Shown: positions 21,693-30,024, numbered from the stretch's first letter. The stretch is 33,995 bases of DNA from Amycolatopsis oliviviridis (GCF_014654365.1 NZ_BNAY01000020.1:1-33995), one strand, 5' to 3'. Translations and numbers: made by a program. The notes: generated from the letters alone by a model not told the origin.

Positions 21693-23005
21693 GCGGAAAC
21701 TCCCTCGTGTTCGTCGACGTCGAGCAGCCCGGCGGGCATCTCGAACGCGGTACCGGGTGCCGGTGGGTCCACCGGATCGGCGTCGATCCGCACCAGGGCC
21801 GCGGCCTCGTCCAGCCGCCTGCCACAGGTCTCGCGGTCACCGGCCTCGCACACCACGAACGAGTGGCGGGCGATGTAGCCGCCGGGCGGCAGCCGCAGGG
21901 TGGTCCCCGGTTCGATCATCGGCGAGGCGACGACCAGGCCCGGCGCGTCGCCGGGCACCGTGACCCCGTGGACCAGGCAGTCGTGGTCCGGGTAGCCGAA
22001 CCGGATACCGGCGACGGCGTGCCGGGACGGGGCGATGACCGGCCGCTGCCCGGTCGCGACCGAGAACAGGATCTCGCCGGGGTCGAGACCGGTGGCCGTC
22101 CTGCCCAGGAACGGGATCAGGTCGCCGCCGAGACGGCCGTTGATCTCGATGATCAGCGGACCGCGGTCGGTCAGCCGGACCTCGGAATGAGTGATGCCGT
22201 CCTCCACGCCGAGCGCGCGGTGCGCCCGCGCCAGCACGTCCATCAGCCCGGCGTCGTGCAGCAGCGGATCGCCGGCGTCGACGACGTGCCCGACCTCCTC
22301 GAAGTACGGCTGATCGCCGGTTTCCTTGCGGGCCACGAACATCGGCAGGTATTCGCCCTTGTACAAGGCGGCGTCGACGCTGATCTCCGGCCCGGGAACG
22401 TAGCCTTCCACGATCGCGCCGCCGCCGTAACGGCTCTGGTCGACGGTGGCCGCGCCCATGGCGACACCGAACGCGGCGTCCACTTCGGACTCGTCGGCGG
22501 CGAACACCACACCGATGCTCGCACCCATGGCCCTCGGCTTGAGCACCACCGGATACCCGATCCGGGCGGCCGCGGCCCGTGCCTCGTCGAGACCGGTCGT
22601 CAAGGCGTAGCCCGGCTGCAACAGCCCTTCGGCGGTCAGCACGGCGCGGGTGCGGTTCTTGTCGCGGCAGCCGCGGACGCCGTCGACGCTCAGGCCGGGG
22701 ACGCCGAGTTCGGCGGCGAGCTCACCCGCGGCGAGCACGACCGGTTCGTCCCAGCACATCAGGCCGACGATCCGGTGCCGTGCCGCGACTTCCCTGGCGG
22801 AGGCGAGCATTTCGCCCGCGTCGAACACGTCGGTGTGGACGATCTCGTCGAAATAGGCGCGCTGCCAGGTGGGTTTGAGATTGTTCAGCAGCACCAGCCC
22901 GATCCCGGCCGCGCGGGCGCACCGGTGGATCGACGAGACCAGGTATTCGCGATACAGCTTCAGTCCGCTGCCGATGACCAGCAGGACACCGTTGGCTTCG
23001 TTCAT
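21689..23005 (-). CDS. ATP-grasp ligase 2
   Basis: This 438-residue ATP-grasp protein starts with VLLVIGSGLKLYREYLV, has IVGLMCWDEPVVLAAGELA, the DKNRTRAVLTAEGL start of the ATP domain, PVVLKPRAMGASIGVV, IVEGYVPGPEISVDAALY, and the metal-site segments ITHSEVRLTDRGPLIIEING and RLGGDLIPFLG. It resembles L-amino-acid ligases and biotin-carboxylase-type ligases; the substrate pair is unknown. It differs clearly from ATP-grasp 1, so the two probably make different amide bonds. ATGA overlaps at both ends bind it to the MFS and flavin monooxygenase genes. Confidence 0.88.
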   Translation of the reverse strand: MNEANGVLLVIGSGLKLYREYLVSSIHRCARAAGIGLVLLNNLKPTWQRAYFDEIVHTDVFDAGEMLASAREVAARHRIVGLMCWDEPVVLAAGELAAELGVPGLSVDGVRGCRDKNRTRAVLTAEGLLQPGYALTTGLDEARAAAARIGYPVVLKPRAMGASIGVVFAADESEVDAAFGVAMGAATVDQSRYGGGAIVEGYVPGPEISVDAALYKGEYLPMFVARKETGDQPYFEEVGHVVDAGDPLLHDAGLMDVLARAHRALGVEDGITHSEVRLTDRGPLIIEINGRLGGDLIPFLGRTATGLDPGEILFSVATGQRPVIAPSRHAVAGIRFGYPDHDCLVHGVTVPGDAPGLVVASPMIEPGTTLRLPPGGYIARHSFVVCEAGDRETCGRRLDEAAALVRIDADPVDPPAPGTAFEMPAGLLDVDEHEGVSA

Positions 23006-24261
23006 GGTCGCTCTCCCACGACTTCCGGCTCGGCCACCCGTTCCGCCACGGGCGGCTGTTTGAGGCCGTAGATGTGCATCGATCCGGCGATGACGGACAG
23101 CACCGCGCAGAATCCCCAGAACCCCGGGCCGCCGAACGTGCTCCAGAGGTACAGCCCCAGCATCGGGCCGATCGTCGCGGCCACGCCGGACACTGTTTCC
23201 TTCGTCGCGATGTAGCGGCTTCGCAGCTGGGCGGGGAAAGTGGCCGGATGGGACGCGGTGCTCGGTCCGTGGATCATCAGCCCGGACACCGCCAGCAACG
23301 CGCCGGCGATCACGAAGAACGGATGCTCCGCCATCAGCCCGTAGAGGGCGAAACCCAGCGCGCAGACCAGATTGCCGAACAGGCCGGCGAGATACTTCGG
23401 GATCCGGACGATGTACGTGGTGATCTTCAGTTCACAGGTGATCAGCACGACCGAGGAGATCACCAGCACCGTGCTGTACAGCCCCACCGGGTAACCGGCG
23501 TCGACGATGTTCAGCGGCAGCACGGCGACCCAGCCGGCGTAGATCATCATGCCGAACATGCCCGCCACCAGATAGCACAGGAAACGGGTGTCCCGGATCA
23601 GCGTTCCGTACACCGCGCGGGCGCTCAGCGTCGGCGCGGGCTCTCCGCCGGACTCGGTCTCGTGCGGTGCCGCGCTTCGCTTGGGCAGCAACACGAACGC
23701 GAGCAGCGCCCACAGCGCCGCTGTCGTCCCGTCCAGCCAGAACAACAGGTCCCAGTTCACCTGGATGACCACGGCGGCGATCAGCGGCGCCACGGCCGCC
23801 CCGATGTTCAGCGCGATGCGCATCATCGAAAACGCCATCACGCGGTGTTCTTCCGGCATGTACTCGGCCAGCAGCACCGCCGCCGCCGGCCGGTACGCCT
23901 GGATCGCCAGCCCGGACAGCCCGACCACCGCGAGCAGCGCCAACGGCGTCCCCCGGACCAGCGGGATCGACGCGATGAGCGGCGCCGCGCACGTCATCAC
24001 CGCCACGATCGTCGCCCGGCCCCCGAATCGGTGGGTCAGCTCGCCGCCGAGCATGGCGCCGAAGATCGCCCCCACGCTGTACGCGGCGAGGCAGACCCCG
24101 GCGAAGCCGACCGAGGTGCCCTGGAACGTCAGGTACAGGATCAGGAACGTCTGGACGAAAGCGCCCAGCTGGTTGATCAGCACTCCGCCGAGCAGATACC
24201 TGACGGGGGAAGGGGTCGCCCGCAATACCGCGAAGACGCCCGCTCTCGTGGCCTCGGTCAT
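23002..24261 (-). CDS. MFS exporter
   Basis: This 419-residue membrane protein has about 12 hydrophobic helices with the MFS loop 2-3 motif GGELTHRFGGRATI and a central charged loop (PKRSAAPHETESGGEPA). It probably exports the cluster product and may give self-resistance. I chose the ATG at 24261 (MTEATRAG); an in-frame ATG at 24327 would add a 22-residue basic, membrane-like-free segment and has GGAGG directly abutting it with no spacer, so the start is uncertain. It is the first gene of a four-gene operon and overlaps ATP-grasp 2 by 4 bp. The cluster dyad lies about 190-225 bp upstream. Confidence 0.86.
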   Translation of the reverse strand: MTEATRAGVFAVLRATPSPVRYLLGGVLINQLGAFVQTFLILYLTFQGTSVGFAGVCLAAYSVGAIFGAMLGGELTHRFGGRATIVAVMTCAAPLIASIPLVRGTPLALLAVVGLSGLAIQAYRPAAAVLLAEYMPEEHRVMAFSMMRIALNIGAAVAPLIAAVVIQVNWDLLFWLDGTTAALWALLAFVLLPKRSAAPHETESGGEPAPTLSARAVYGTLIRDTRFLCYLVAGMFGMMIYAGWVAVLPLNIVDAGYPVGLYSTVLVISSVVLITCELKITTYIVRIPKYLAGLFGNLVCALGFALYGLMAEHPFFVIAGALLAVSGLMIHGPSTASHPATFPAQLRSRYIATKETVSGVAATIGPMLGLYLWSTFGGPGFWGFCAVLSVIAGSMHIYGLKQPPVAERVAEPEVVGERP

Positions 24262-24446
24262 GCCGCCACGTCCGTCCCCGCCGGGGTAGCCGGTCCTGCG
24301 CTGTCGCTTGCTCTCTCGGTCACACATCCTCCATGGTCGGATCCCCGCGGTGGTTCACGAGACACACCGGCGCGGGTCCAGTCCCTTGGGAGACAAGGAA
24401 TGTTGCCGACATGGCCGACCGGTGCCGCCAAGGCTAGAATCGGATC

Positions 24447-24487
24447 TTTCCCGGGAGGTAGGGGAAGCTTTCCCGGCGGCTGGGGAA
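24447..24487. promoter_or_regulatory. Cluster operator dyads upstream of the MFS/ATP-grasp operon
   Basis: Two inverted repeats stand head to tail: TTTCCC-N8-GGGGAA (24447-24466) and TTTCCC-GGCGGCT-GGGGAA (24469-24487). The second, read on the minus strand, is TTCCCC-AGCCGCC-GGGAAA, the 19-bp layout of the sites at 13845-13863 and 12640-12658. They lie upstream of the MFS gene on the minus strand. Confidence 0.7.
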
Positions 24488-24561
24488 TCTGGGCCTGTGT
24501 TGTCCTGCTGAGAGGTGCGGTGTGTGGCCTTTACTCGACGCGACCTTCCCAACAGGCCCAA

Positions 24562-24616
24562 GTACATGAAGGGGTCCTTCACGGAGCCAGGCGCAAGCAA
24601 GGGGGCCTTCATGTAC
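24562..24616. repeat. Inverted repeat of the TGAAGG family
   Basis: GTACATGAAGG (24562-24572) pairs with CCTTCATGTAC (24606-24616). Inside the left arm is a small dyad TGAAGG-GGT-CCTTCA (24567-24581), and the right arm contains AGGGGGCCTTCA, as in the palindromes at 4684 and 19103. The element looks like a decayed member of that family. Confidence 0.6.
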
Positions 24617-24653
24617 CGCAGCCGGGCAAGCGCCGGTACCGAGTCGGGCAAGG

Positions 24654-24703
24654 GGGTCGTGAGTGGTAAGTGACGTTAGAACGTCACTTACCACTCACGA
24701 CCC
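24654..24703. terminator. Perfect 24-bp-arm palindrome downstream of the aldo/keto reductase gene
   Basis: GGGTCGTGAGTGGTAAGTGA plus CGTT (24654-24677) pairs perfectly with 24680-24703 around two central bases. It shares its GGTCGTGAGTGG end with the composite element at 4339-4649. It begins 14 bp past the stop of the minus-strand gene at 24718 and may terminate it. Confidence 0.75.
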
Positions 24704-24717
24704 ACGCGACCCAAGGT

Positions 24718-25770
24718 TCAGCGGCGGGCTTCGATGGTCATGTCGCCCCGCGTCAGCGCGAGGGTCGAGTCGCGGGCGAGCATCGCGTGCGGGAAGCCGA
24801 GGTCGATCGCGCTCACCTCGTCGAGACGGGCCAGTTGCGACGCCGTGAAGTCGACCTCCAGCGCACCCAGGTTGTCCTCCAGCTGGGCGGGAGTGCGGGC
24901 GCCGATGATCGGTGCCGTCACAGCCGGGTTCCGCAGGGTCCACGCCAGCCCGACCTGGGCGGGGGTGCGGCCGAGTTCGGCCGCCACCTCCTTCACGACG
25001 TCCACGATGGCGAAGTTCCGTTCGGTGAGCGTGCCCAGGGCGAGGTTGAAGTTCTTGCGGGTGCCGTCCTCGGCCGGGGACACGTCGTCACGGCGGTACT
25101 TCCCGCTGAGCACACCGCCCGCCAGCGGCGACCACGGGGCGACGCCCAGCCCCAGTTCGCGGGCCATGGGGATCAGGTCGCGTTCCCCGGTACGCTCGAT
25201 CAGGTTGTATTCGATCTGCAGCGCGATCAGCGGCGACCAGCCGCGCAGGTCGGCGATCGCCTGCATGCGAGACACCTCCCACGCCGGGGTGTTGGAGATC
25301 CCGACGTACAGGATCTTCCCCTGGCGGACCAGATCGTCCATCCCGCGCAGGATCTCTTCGACGGGCGTCGTGAAGTCCCACAGGTGCAGGTAGAACAGGT
25401 CGATGTAGTCGGTGTTCAACCGCCGCAGGCTCGCTTCCACCGACGCGAACAGGCTTTTGCGGTGCCCGCCGCCGGAATTCGGGTCGCCGGGCCGGCGCAG
25501 TGTCGTGTACTTCGTCGCCAGTACGAGACTTTCGCGGTTGTCGCGGGTGAATTCGCCCAGCAGCCGCTCGGAGCTGCCGTCGGTGTAGGTGTTGGCGGTG
25601 TCGATGAAGTTCCCGCCGCGTTCGACGTAGTGGTCGAACAGCTTGCGCGCGTCGTCCTGCCCTGCGCCCCAGCCCCATTCGGTGCCGAAGGTCGCCGCGC
25701 CCAGTGCCAGCGGGGACACCCGCAGCCCGGACCGGCCCAGCAGCCGATAGGTGTCGAGGGTGAGCGGCAT
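24718..25770 (-). CDS. Aldo/keto reductase
   Basis: This 350-residue TIM-barrel oxidoreductase shows the NAD(P)H-dependent aldo/keto reductase pattern: YRLLGRSGLRVSPLALGAAT, FIDTANTYTDGSSERLLGEF with catalytic Asp and Tyr, VLATKYTTLRRPGD with the Lys, IDLFYLHLWDFTTPVEE with the His, and the cofactor-binding LGVAPWSPLAGGVLSGKY and PIIGARTPAQLEDNLGAL. It is of the MocA/YghZ-like group; the substrate is unknown. ATG 25770 has AGGAGG upstream. It is divergent from the XRE regulator, a typical regulator/target pair, and is probably not part of the N-N cluster. Confidence 0.92.
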   Translation of the reverse strand: MPLTLDTYRLLGRSGLRVSPLALGAATFGTEWGWGAGQDDARKLFDHYVERGGNFIDTANTYTDGSSERLLGEFTRDNRESLVLATKYTTLRRPGDPNSGGGHRKSLFASVEASLRRLNTDYIDLFYLHLWDFTTPVEEILRGMDDLVRQGKILYVGISNTPAWEVSRMQAIADLRGWSPLIALQIEYNLIERTGERDLIPMARELGLGVAPWSPLAGGVLSGKYRRDDVSPAEDGTRKNFNLALGTLTERNFAIVDVVKEVAAELGRTPAQVGLAWTLRNPAVTAPIIGARTPAQLEDNLGALEVDFTASQLARLDEVSAIDLGFPHAMLARDSTLALTRGDMTIEARR

Positions 25771-25888
25771 CGTGTCCTCCTGTGCTCGTGATCCGTTGTC
25801 GACGACCAGTCTGCGACCGCCGTGAGCAGGGGATAAGGGAGAGAAGATCCTGGGAACACCGGTCCTACACCGGCTGTTGGAACCGATC

Positions 25889-26719
25889 ATGACGACCCGC
25901 ACCGTGGACCCGACCCAGGAGCTGGCCGCGTTCTTGCGGACCCGGCGTGAACGCCTCGACCCGGACGATTTCGGCCTGCCGTCGCGCCGCCGGTCCCGGC
26001 GGACGCCCGGGCTGCGCCGGGAGGAGGTCGCCGAACTGGCCGGGGTCAGCATCGACTACATCGTGCGGCTGGAGCAGGCGCGCGGGCTGCGGCCGTCGGC
26101 GGAGGTGGTGGAGGCGCTGGCGAGGGCGCTGCGCCTGGCTCCCGACGAACGCGCCTACCTCTTCGATCTGGCCCGGCGGCGCCCCCGCGGCGCGGACAAG
26201 CCCGCGACCACCGCGGCGCCGCCACTGGCCCGGCTGATCGCCGATCTGTCACCGCTGCCCGTCATGCTGATGAACCACCGTTACGACATCCTCGCCTGGA
26301 ACGAAGAAATGGCGCGGCTCCTGGTGGATTTCGACACCTTGCCGCCGTCGCGGCGCAATTCGATGTGGTTATGCCTCAAACATCCGGAGATCCGCGATTT
26401 CTCTGTGGACCGTGAACGCGTCGTCCGGGAGGGAATCGCTCATCTGCGCGCCGCGTGGGCCGCACATCCGGATGACCAGGCTTTGATCGATCTCATCGCC
26501 GAGTTCACCATGGACGAGGAATTCGCGCGGCTGTGGGCCGAACGCGACGTCAAGGTCAAGGGCCGGGGCAGCAAGACGATCCGGCATCCCGAGGCGGGCC
26601 TGCTCGAACTGCATTTCGAAGTGCTCACACCGCTTCAGGATCAGGACCAGCGATTGGTGATCTATCGCGCCCTGGACGACGACAGCCGGTCTTCCCTGGA
26701 CAGCCTGTTCGCGCGGTGA
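25889..26719 (+). CDS. XRE-family transcriptional regulator with MmyB-like ligand-binding domain
   Basis: This 276-residue protein has an N-terminal helix-turn-helix (ELAAFLRTRRERLDP, RRTPGLRREEVAELAGVSID then YIVRLEQARGLRPSAEV) and a C-terminal MmyB-like domain (PLPVMLMNHRYDILAWNEEM, LIAEFTMDEEFARLWAERDV). Such regulators usually control a divergently transcribed oxidoreductase and respond to a small ligand. The adjacent aldo/keto reductase gene, 118 bp away, fits. The ATG at 25889 is used; a TTG four codons upstream is possible. Confidence 0.9.
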   Translation: MTTRTVDPTQELAAFLRTRRERLDPDDFGLPSRRRSRRTPGLRREEVAELAGVSIDYIVRLEQARGLRPSAEVVEALARALRLAPDERAYLFDLARRRPRGADKPATTAAPPLARLIADLSPLPVMLMNHRYDILAWNEEMARLLVDFDTLPPSRRNSMWLCLKHPEIRDFSVDRERVVREGIAHLRAAWAAHPDDQALIDLIAEFTMDEEFARLWAERDVKVKGRGSKTIRHPEAGLLELHFEVLTPLQDQDQRLVIYRALDDDSRSSLDSLFAR

Positions 26720-26855
26720 ATGGTAATAAAGTGGTCACAACCTGAAGCAAAACGTATCCCATGGGCGTCGCCGTGCGTAACCATCCTCCGGGCGTCGGCG
26801 ACTAACGCAGGAACGGCGCGCCGGAGGGTGGTGAGAACACGATTCTCGACACAGT

Positions 26856-27515
26856 TCAGGAACGTCCGTCGCGATTTTCGAATCGTGACTGTTCGTTCTC
26901 ACGTTCCGCGAGCCGGATCGCGACGGTCTCGCCCCGGGGAGTGGCGTACCAGCCCTTCGAGCGGCCGAGCCGGGTCTTGACGACCAGGCCTCGCTCCATC
27001 AGCGTCTTCCCGCTGCGGCTGATCTGCGCCTCGTGGACGCCGAGCCGGGCGCAGACGTCGGAGCTGGTGATGTGCGGTTCGCGGTGGATCAGCACGAGCA
27101 TCCTGGCCGCCCACGACTTCGGGTCCAGGTCGTCGGCGAGTGCCGCCTGCTCCGCCCGGTCGAGCGCGGCCTGTGCCACCTCGGCCAACGCCATCACGAC
27201 GGCTTCGAGCCGCATCGTGTGTCCGCCCGGTTGCAGCCGCATCCCCGCCGCCTGGAAGGCCTCCAACGCGGAACGCAGCGACGGGACGTCCGCGAGCCGG
27301 GTGGCGTCGACCAGCCATCTGCCGACCGCCGCCGCCCAGCGGTCCACCGCCGCGTGGTCGCCGAGCACCTTCCCCTCGCCGGTCTCCTCTTTCAGCTTCT
27401 CCGCCCAGGTTTCGAAACCCCGGGAAAGCCCATCCGCCTTCTCGGTCAGGGTGCCGGACGCGGGCGCCACGCCCGCCGACGTCGTGTCCGGTGCGGCTGT
27501 CGCGATCGAGGGCAT
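26856..27515 (-). CDS. MarR-like winged-helix regulator with N-terminal helical domain
   Basis: This 219-residue protein has a long N-terminal helical region (residues 20-120, rich in Ala, with VDRWAAAVGRWLVDATRL) and a C-terminal winged helix: SWAARMLVLIHREPHITSSD, VCARLGVHEAQISRSGKTLM and ERGLVVKTRLGRSKGWYATP. It resembles MarR-type DNA-binding domains in an atypical arrangement. It stands head to head with the nitrilase-like gene, the two start codons being only 36 bp apart, so it probably controls that gene and its own expression. GGGGAG precedes ATG 27515. Confidence 0.8.
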   Translation of the reverse strand: MPSIATAAPDTTSAGVAPASGTLTEKADGLSRGFETWAEKLKEETGEGKVLGDHAAVDRWAAAVGRWLVDATRLADVPSLRSALEAFQAAGMRLQPGGHTMRLEAVVMALAEVAQAALDRAEQAALADDLDPKSWAARMLVLIHREPHITSSDVCARLGVHEAQISRSGKTLMERGLVVKTRLGRSKGWYATPRGETVAIRLAERENEQSRFENRDGRS

Positions 27516-27551
27516 GGGCTCCCCACCTCCAGAATCAAGGAAGTGTTAAGT

Positions 27552-28937
27552 ATGGATCCGGCCGACGCGTTCGTCAACCTGTACGACGGGCTCAGGAACA
27601 TCCCAGGGGACACGCTCAGCGACTGGTCCGAGGTGGCGAGGGTGCGGGACATCGAGGACGCGGTCAAGGACGAGGTGCGAGCGACCGGTCTCCTCGCCGA
27701 GGAGTGGATCTCCGGTTTCCCGGACGACCAGAAGAGCTTCGGCGTCCTGCTCGGCCTGGACCTCGCGCTCCTCGACGCCAACGCCGACACCTCCCAGCCG
27801 GGCAACAGGGCGCTCGACTACCTCCAGGTGCGGCTGGAGATGAACGGCAGGCTCAACGACGAGACCGGGGGCATGCTGCTGCCCTGCCGGACGTTCCCGC
27901 GTCGTCCGAACCGGGACCCGGAAAGTCTCGACGACTTCGTGCACCTGCTGCGCATCCCGCCGTATGTCAGCGTGAACCTTCAGCTCACGCGGGTCGCCGC
28001 GGTCCGCGACCTGCCGCGATCGCCGCTCAGGATCGCGCAATTGCCCCTGCTGGCCGAACCGGCCGACCTGCGCTGGGAAAAGGATCATCCCGACGGCGGG
28101 TTCTACACCGTCGCGCCCGACAGCGCGCGACTCGGCGACCGGATCGCGAAAGCGCTGAACGTCCTCGACCGGAGCGGGGCGGCGCTGGCCATCCTGCCCG
28201 AGGGCTGCCTCGACGACAGCATTCTCGAACGGTGGCGCGAGCAGCTCAGGGCCACGCCACGGCCCGAGGAAAGCTCGCTCACGTGGCTCCTCCTGGGAAC
28301 CGGCCCGGTGACCGCCGCGGGGCCGGCACCGGGCAGCAACCGGCCGCCGAACCGCGCCGTGCTCGTCCATCGCAACGGCTGGGTCGAGCCGATGCTCACC
28401 CAGGACAAGATGTCGGGCTTCTGCTTCACGGTGGAGAAGCAGAAGGAGTACGAGATCGAACTCGGCGGGGTCAAACGCGACGAACGCATCTCCCATGATT
28501 CCCTGATAACCGTGCTCGAGTCCCGCGCCGGGCGATTCGCGATCCAGGTGTGCGAGGACTTCACGCGCCCGGAACGCCATCAGCATCTCATCGCGGTGGG
28601 AGTCACCCATGTTCTCGTCCCGGTTCTCGCGGCTCCCATGTGGAAGAAAGGATGGCAGGCGGAGGCGGGGCAAAGGCTGGCCGTGCACCTCGGGGCGAAA
28701 GCGGCGGTGAGCAACGGGCTGGCGATCACGCGCTTCTACCGGGAGAAGAAAGACGGCGAGAACGGGCCTTACGAGATCGAATACCCGGCTACCACTTTGC
28801 TGACCGCCGCCGGTCCTCCCGGCAAGCCGGACGAGTATCTGACGACCGACGCCATGGTCAAGGAGTACCAGAATCCGGATGCCAGGCGGCAGAAGGCACT
28901 CGATGACGCCTTGACGCCACGTGTGGCAGATTGGTAA
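27552..28937 (+). CDS. Nitrilase-superfamily (carbon-nitrogen hydrolase) protein with N-terminal extension
   Basis: This 461-residue protein has an extension of about 150 residues of no recognised family, then a CN-hydrolase domain with the complete catalytic triad: Glu217 (LAILPEGCLDD), Lys286 (LTQDKMSGF) and Cys334 (IQVCEDFTRP). Members hydrolyse amides or nitriles or act in N-acyl transfer. No substrate is apparent. ATG 27552 has AAGGAAG 7 bases upstream. It is divergent from a MarR-like gene. The pairing, extension and lack of metabolic neighbours make it one to check against defence and conflict systems as well as metabolism. Confidence 0.82.
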   Translation: MDPADAFVNLYDGLRNIPGDTLSDWSEVARVRDIEDAVKDEVRATGLLAEEWISGFPDDQKSFGVLLGLDLALLDANADTSQPGNRALDYLQVRLEMNGRLNDETGGMLLPCRTFPRRPNRDPESLDDFVHLLRIPPYVSVNLQLTRVAAVRDLPRSPLRIAQLPLLAEPADLRWEKDHPDGGFYTVAPDSARLGDRIAKALNVLDRSGAALAILPEGCLDDSILERWREQLRATPRPEESSLTWLLLGTGPVTAAGPAPGSNRPPNRAVLVHRNGWVEPMLTQDKMSGFCFTVEKQKEYEIELGGVKRDERISHDSLITVLESRAGRFAIQVCEDFTRPERHQHLIAVGVTHVLVPVLAAPMWKKGWQAEAGQRLAVHLGAKAAVSNGLAITRFYREKKDGENGPYEIEYPATTLLTAAGPPGKPDEYLTTDAMVKEYQNPDARRQKALDDALTPRVADW

Positions 28938-29252
28938 GGCATTTTCGCTGCTTTTCCGGGATCGTCAGGAATTCGCGTACCCGTCCTCTTTCCGGTGGCG
29001 TCGCGACGTGCGGTCGCGATGATTCGACGACCTGGTGCGTACACGGAAAGTGTTTGAGCCGATCGCGTGATACCTCTGCCGTCTCTCGGATACGCATAGG
29101 TGATGACTAACGTCGGTGGTACGTTCCTTCGCGGTCGAGAAAGCCCATCGAGTGATCGTTGCCCTGTGCCGGCGTCACTGAATCGAGTTCATGCGGAGCG
29201 CTGTTCATCGCGAATCTCCTGATGGGTCCTCTGAAACAGGAAGAAAGATGTA
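28938..29252. other. Intergenic region upstream of the Roadblock genes
   Basis: This stretch of 315 bp contains no convincing gene, strong hairpin or repeat that I can see. It should hold the promoter of the Roadblock operon, but no -35/-10 pair stands out. Confidence 0.6.
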
Positions 29253-29621
29253 GTGGATTTCGATGCACTGATCGCCGAACTGCGGACCCTGCGGGACAAC
29301 GTCGCCGGAGTGACCGACACGGTGATAGCCGCGGTCGACGGAATACCGATCGTCGCCGACGCGGCGAAGAGTATCGACCCCGCGGAGGTGTCCGCACTCG
29401 CTGCCGCGAATCTCGGGATCGCGCGTCAGGCGGCCGAAGTGACGGGCAAAGGCACACTCAGGCAGACCGTGGTGTTCAGCAGCGACGGTTACATGGCCGT
29501 GTACGCCATCGACCGGAGGGCACTCATGGTCATCATGGGCGACCGGCAGTTGAATGTCGGCCGCCTTCTTTTCGAATGCCGCCCGGTGATCGACCGGATC
29601 AGTTCGATTCTGGCCTCTTAG
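29253..29621 (+). CDS. Roadblock/LC7-domain protein 1
   Basis: This 122-residue protein fits the Roadblock/LC7 fold: helix DFDALIAELRTLRDNVAGVT, strand DTVIAAVDGIPIVADAAKSI, a middle helix SALAAANLGIARQAAEV, then TVVFSSDGYMAVYAIDRRAL and a final strand and helix. Such proteins regulate small GTPases or form scaffolds at the membrane. The GTG at 29253 follows AGGAAG. No GTPase or histidine kinase of the actinomycete conservon type is beside it. It is 31 bp before a second related gene. Confidence 0.78.
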   Translation: MDFDALIAELRTLRDNVAGVTDTVIAAVDGIPIVADAAKSIDPAEVSALAAANLGIARQAAEVTGKGTLRQTVVFSSDGYMAVYAIDRRALMVIMGDRQLNVGRLLFECRPVIDRISSILAS

Positions 29622-29652
29622 TCCGTCAATCGCAACGAGGAAGTGGAGTTCG

Positions 29653-30024
29653 ATGAACATCGAAAACGCCCTGAAGGAATCCATGTCGATCGCCGGAGCC
29701 GTCGGCGTCGCGCTGGTCGACTACGAGAGCGGGATGTCGCTCGGTACCAGCGGGGGCGGTGACTGGCTCAACCTGGAGGTCGCGGCGGCGGGTAACACCG
29801 ATGTCGTCAGGTCGAAGCTCCGGGTGATGTCCGCACTCGCGCTCAACGACAGTATCGAGGACATCCTCATCACGTTGCATCGCCAGTACCACCTGATCCG
29901 CCTGCTGGATTCCGTGAGCGCCAGGAGTTCCCTGTTCCTCTATCTGGTGCTGGACCGGGACCAGGCGAATCTCGCGCTGGCGCGGCACTATCTCAAGCGC
30001 ATCGAGACGGAGTTGCAGGTCTGA
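29653..30024 (+). CDS. Roadblock/LC7-like protein 2
   Basis: This 123-residue protein starts with MNIENALKESMSIAGAVGVA and has GVALVDYESGMSLGTSGGGD, NLEVAAAGNTDVVRSKLRVM, EDILITLHRQYHLIRLLDSV, SSLFLYLVLDRDQANLALAR and a final helix. The pattern of helix, two strands, helix, three strands and helix matches the Roadblock fold, although sequence similarity to protein 1 is slight. It may form a heterodimer with protein 1. It has GAGGAAGTGGAG upstream of its ATG. Assignment is by pattern only. Confidence 0.7.
   Translation: MNIENALKESMSIAGAVGVALVDYESGMSLGTSGGGDWLNLEVAAAGNTDVVRSKLRVMSALALNDSIEDILITLHRQYHLIRLLDSVSARSSLFLYLVLDRDQANLALARHYLKRIETELQV

Larger units (their letters stand above)
24328..24717. 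other. 390-bp intergenic region upstream of the MFS gene
   Basis: No gene is seen. The MFS-proximal half holds the operator dyads (24447-24487). The other half, next to the 3' end of the aldo/keto reductase gene, holds two palindromic repeats (24562-24616 and 24654-24703). Confidence 0.7.
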
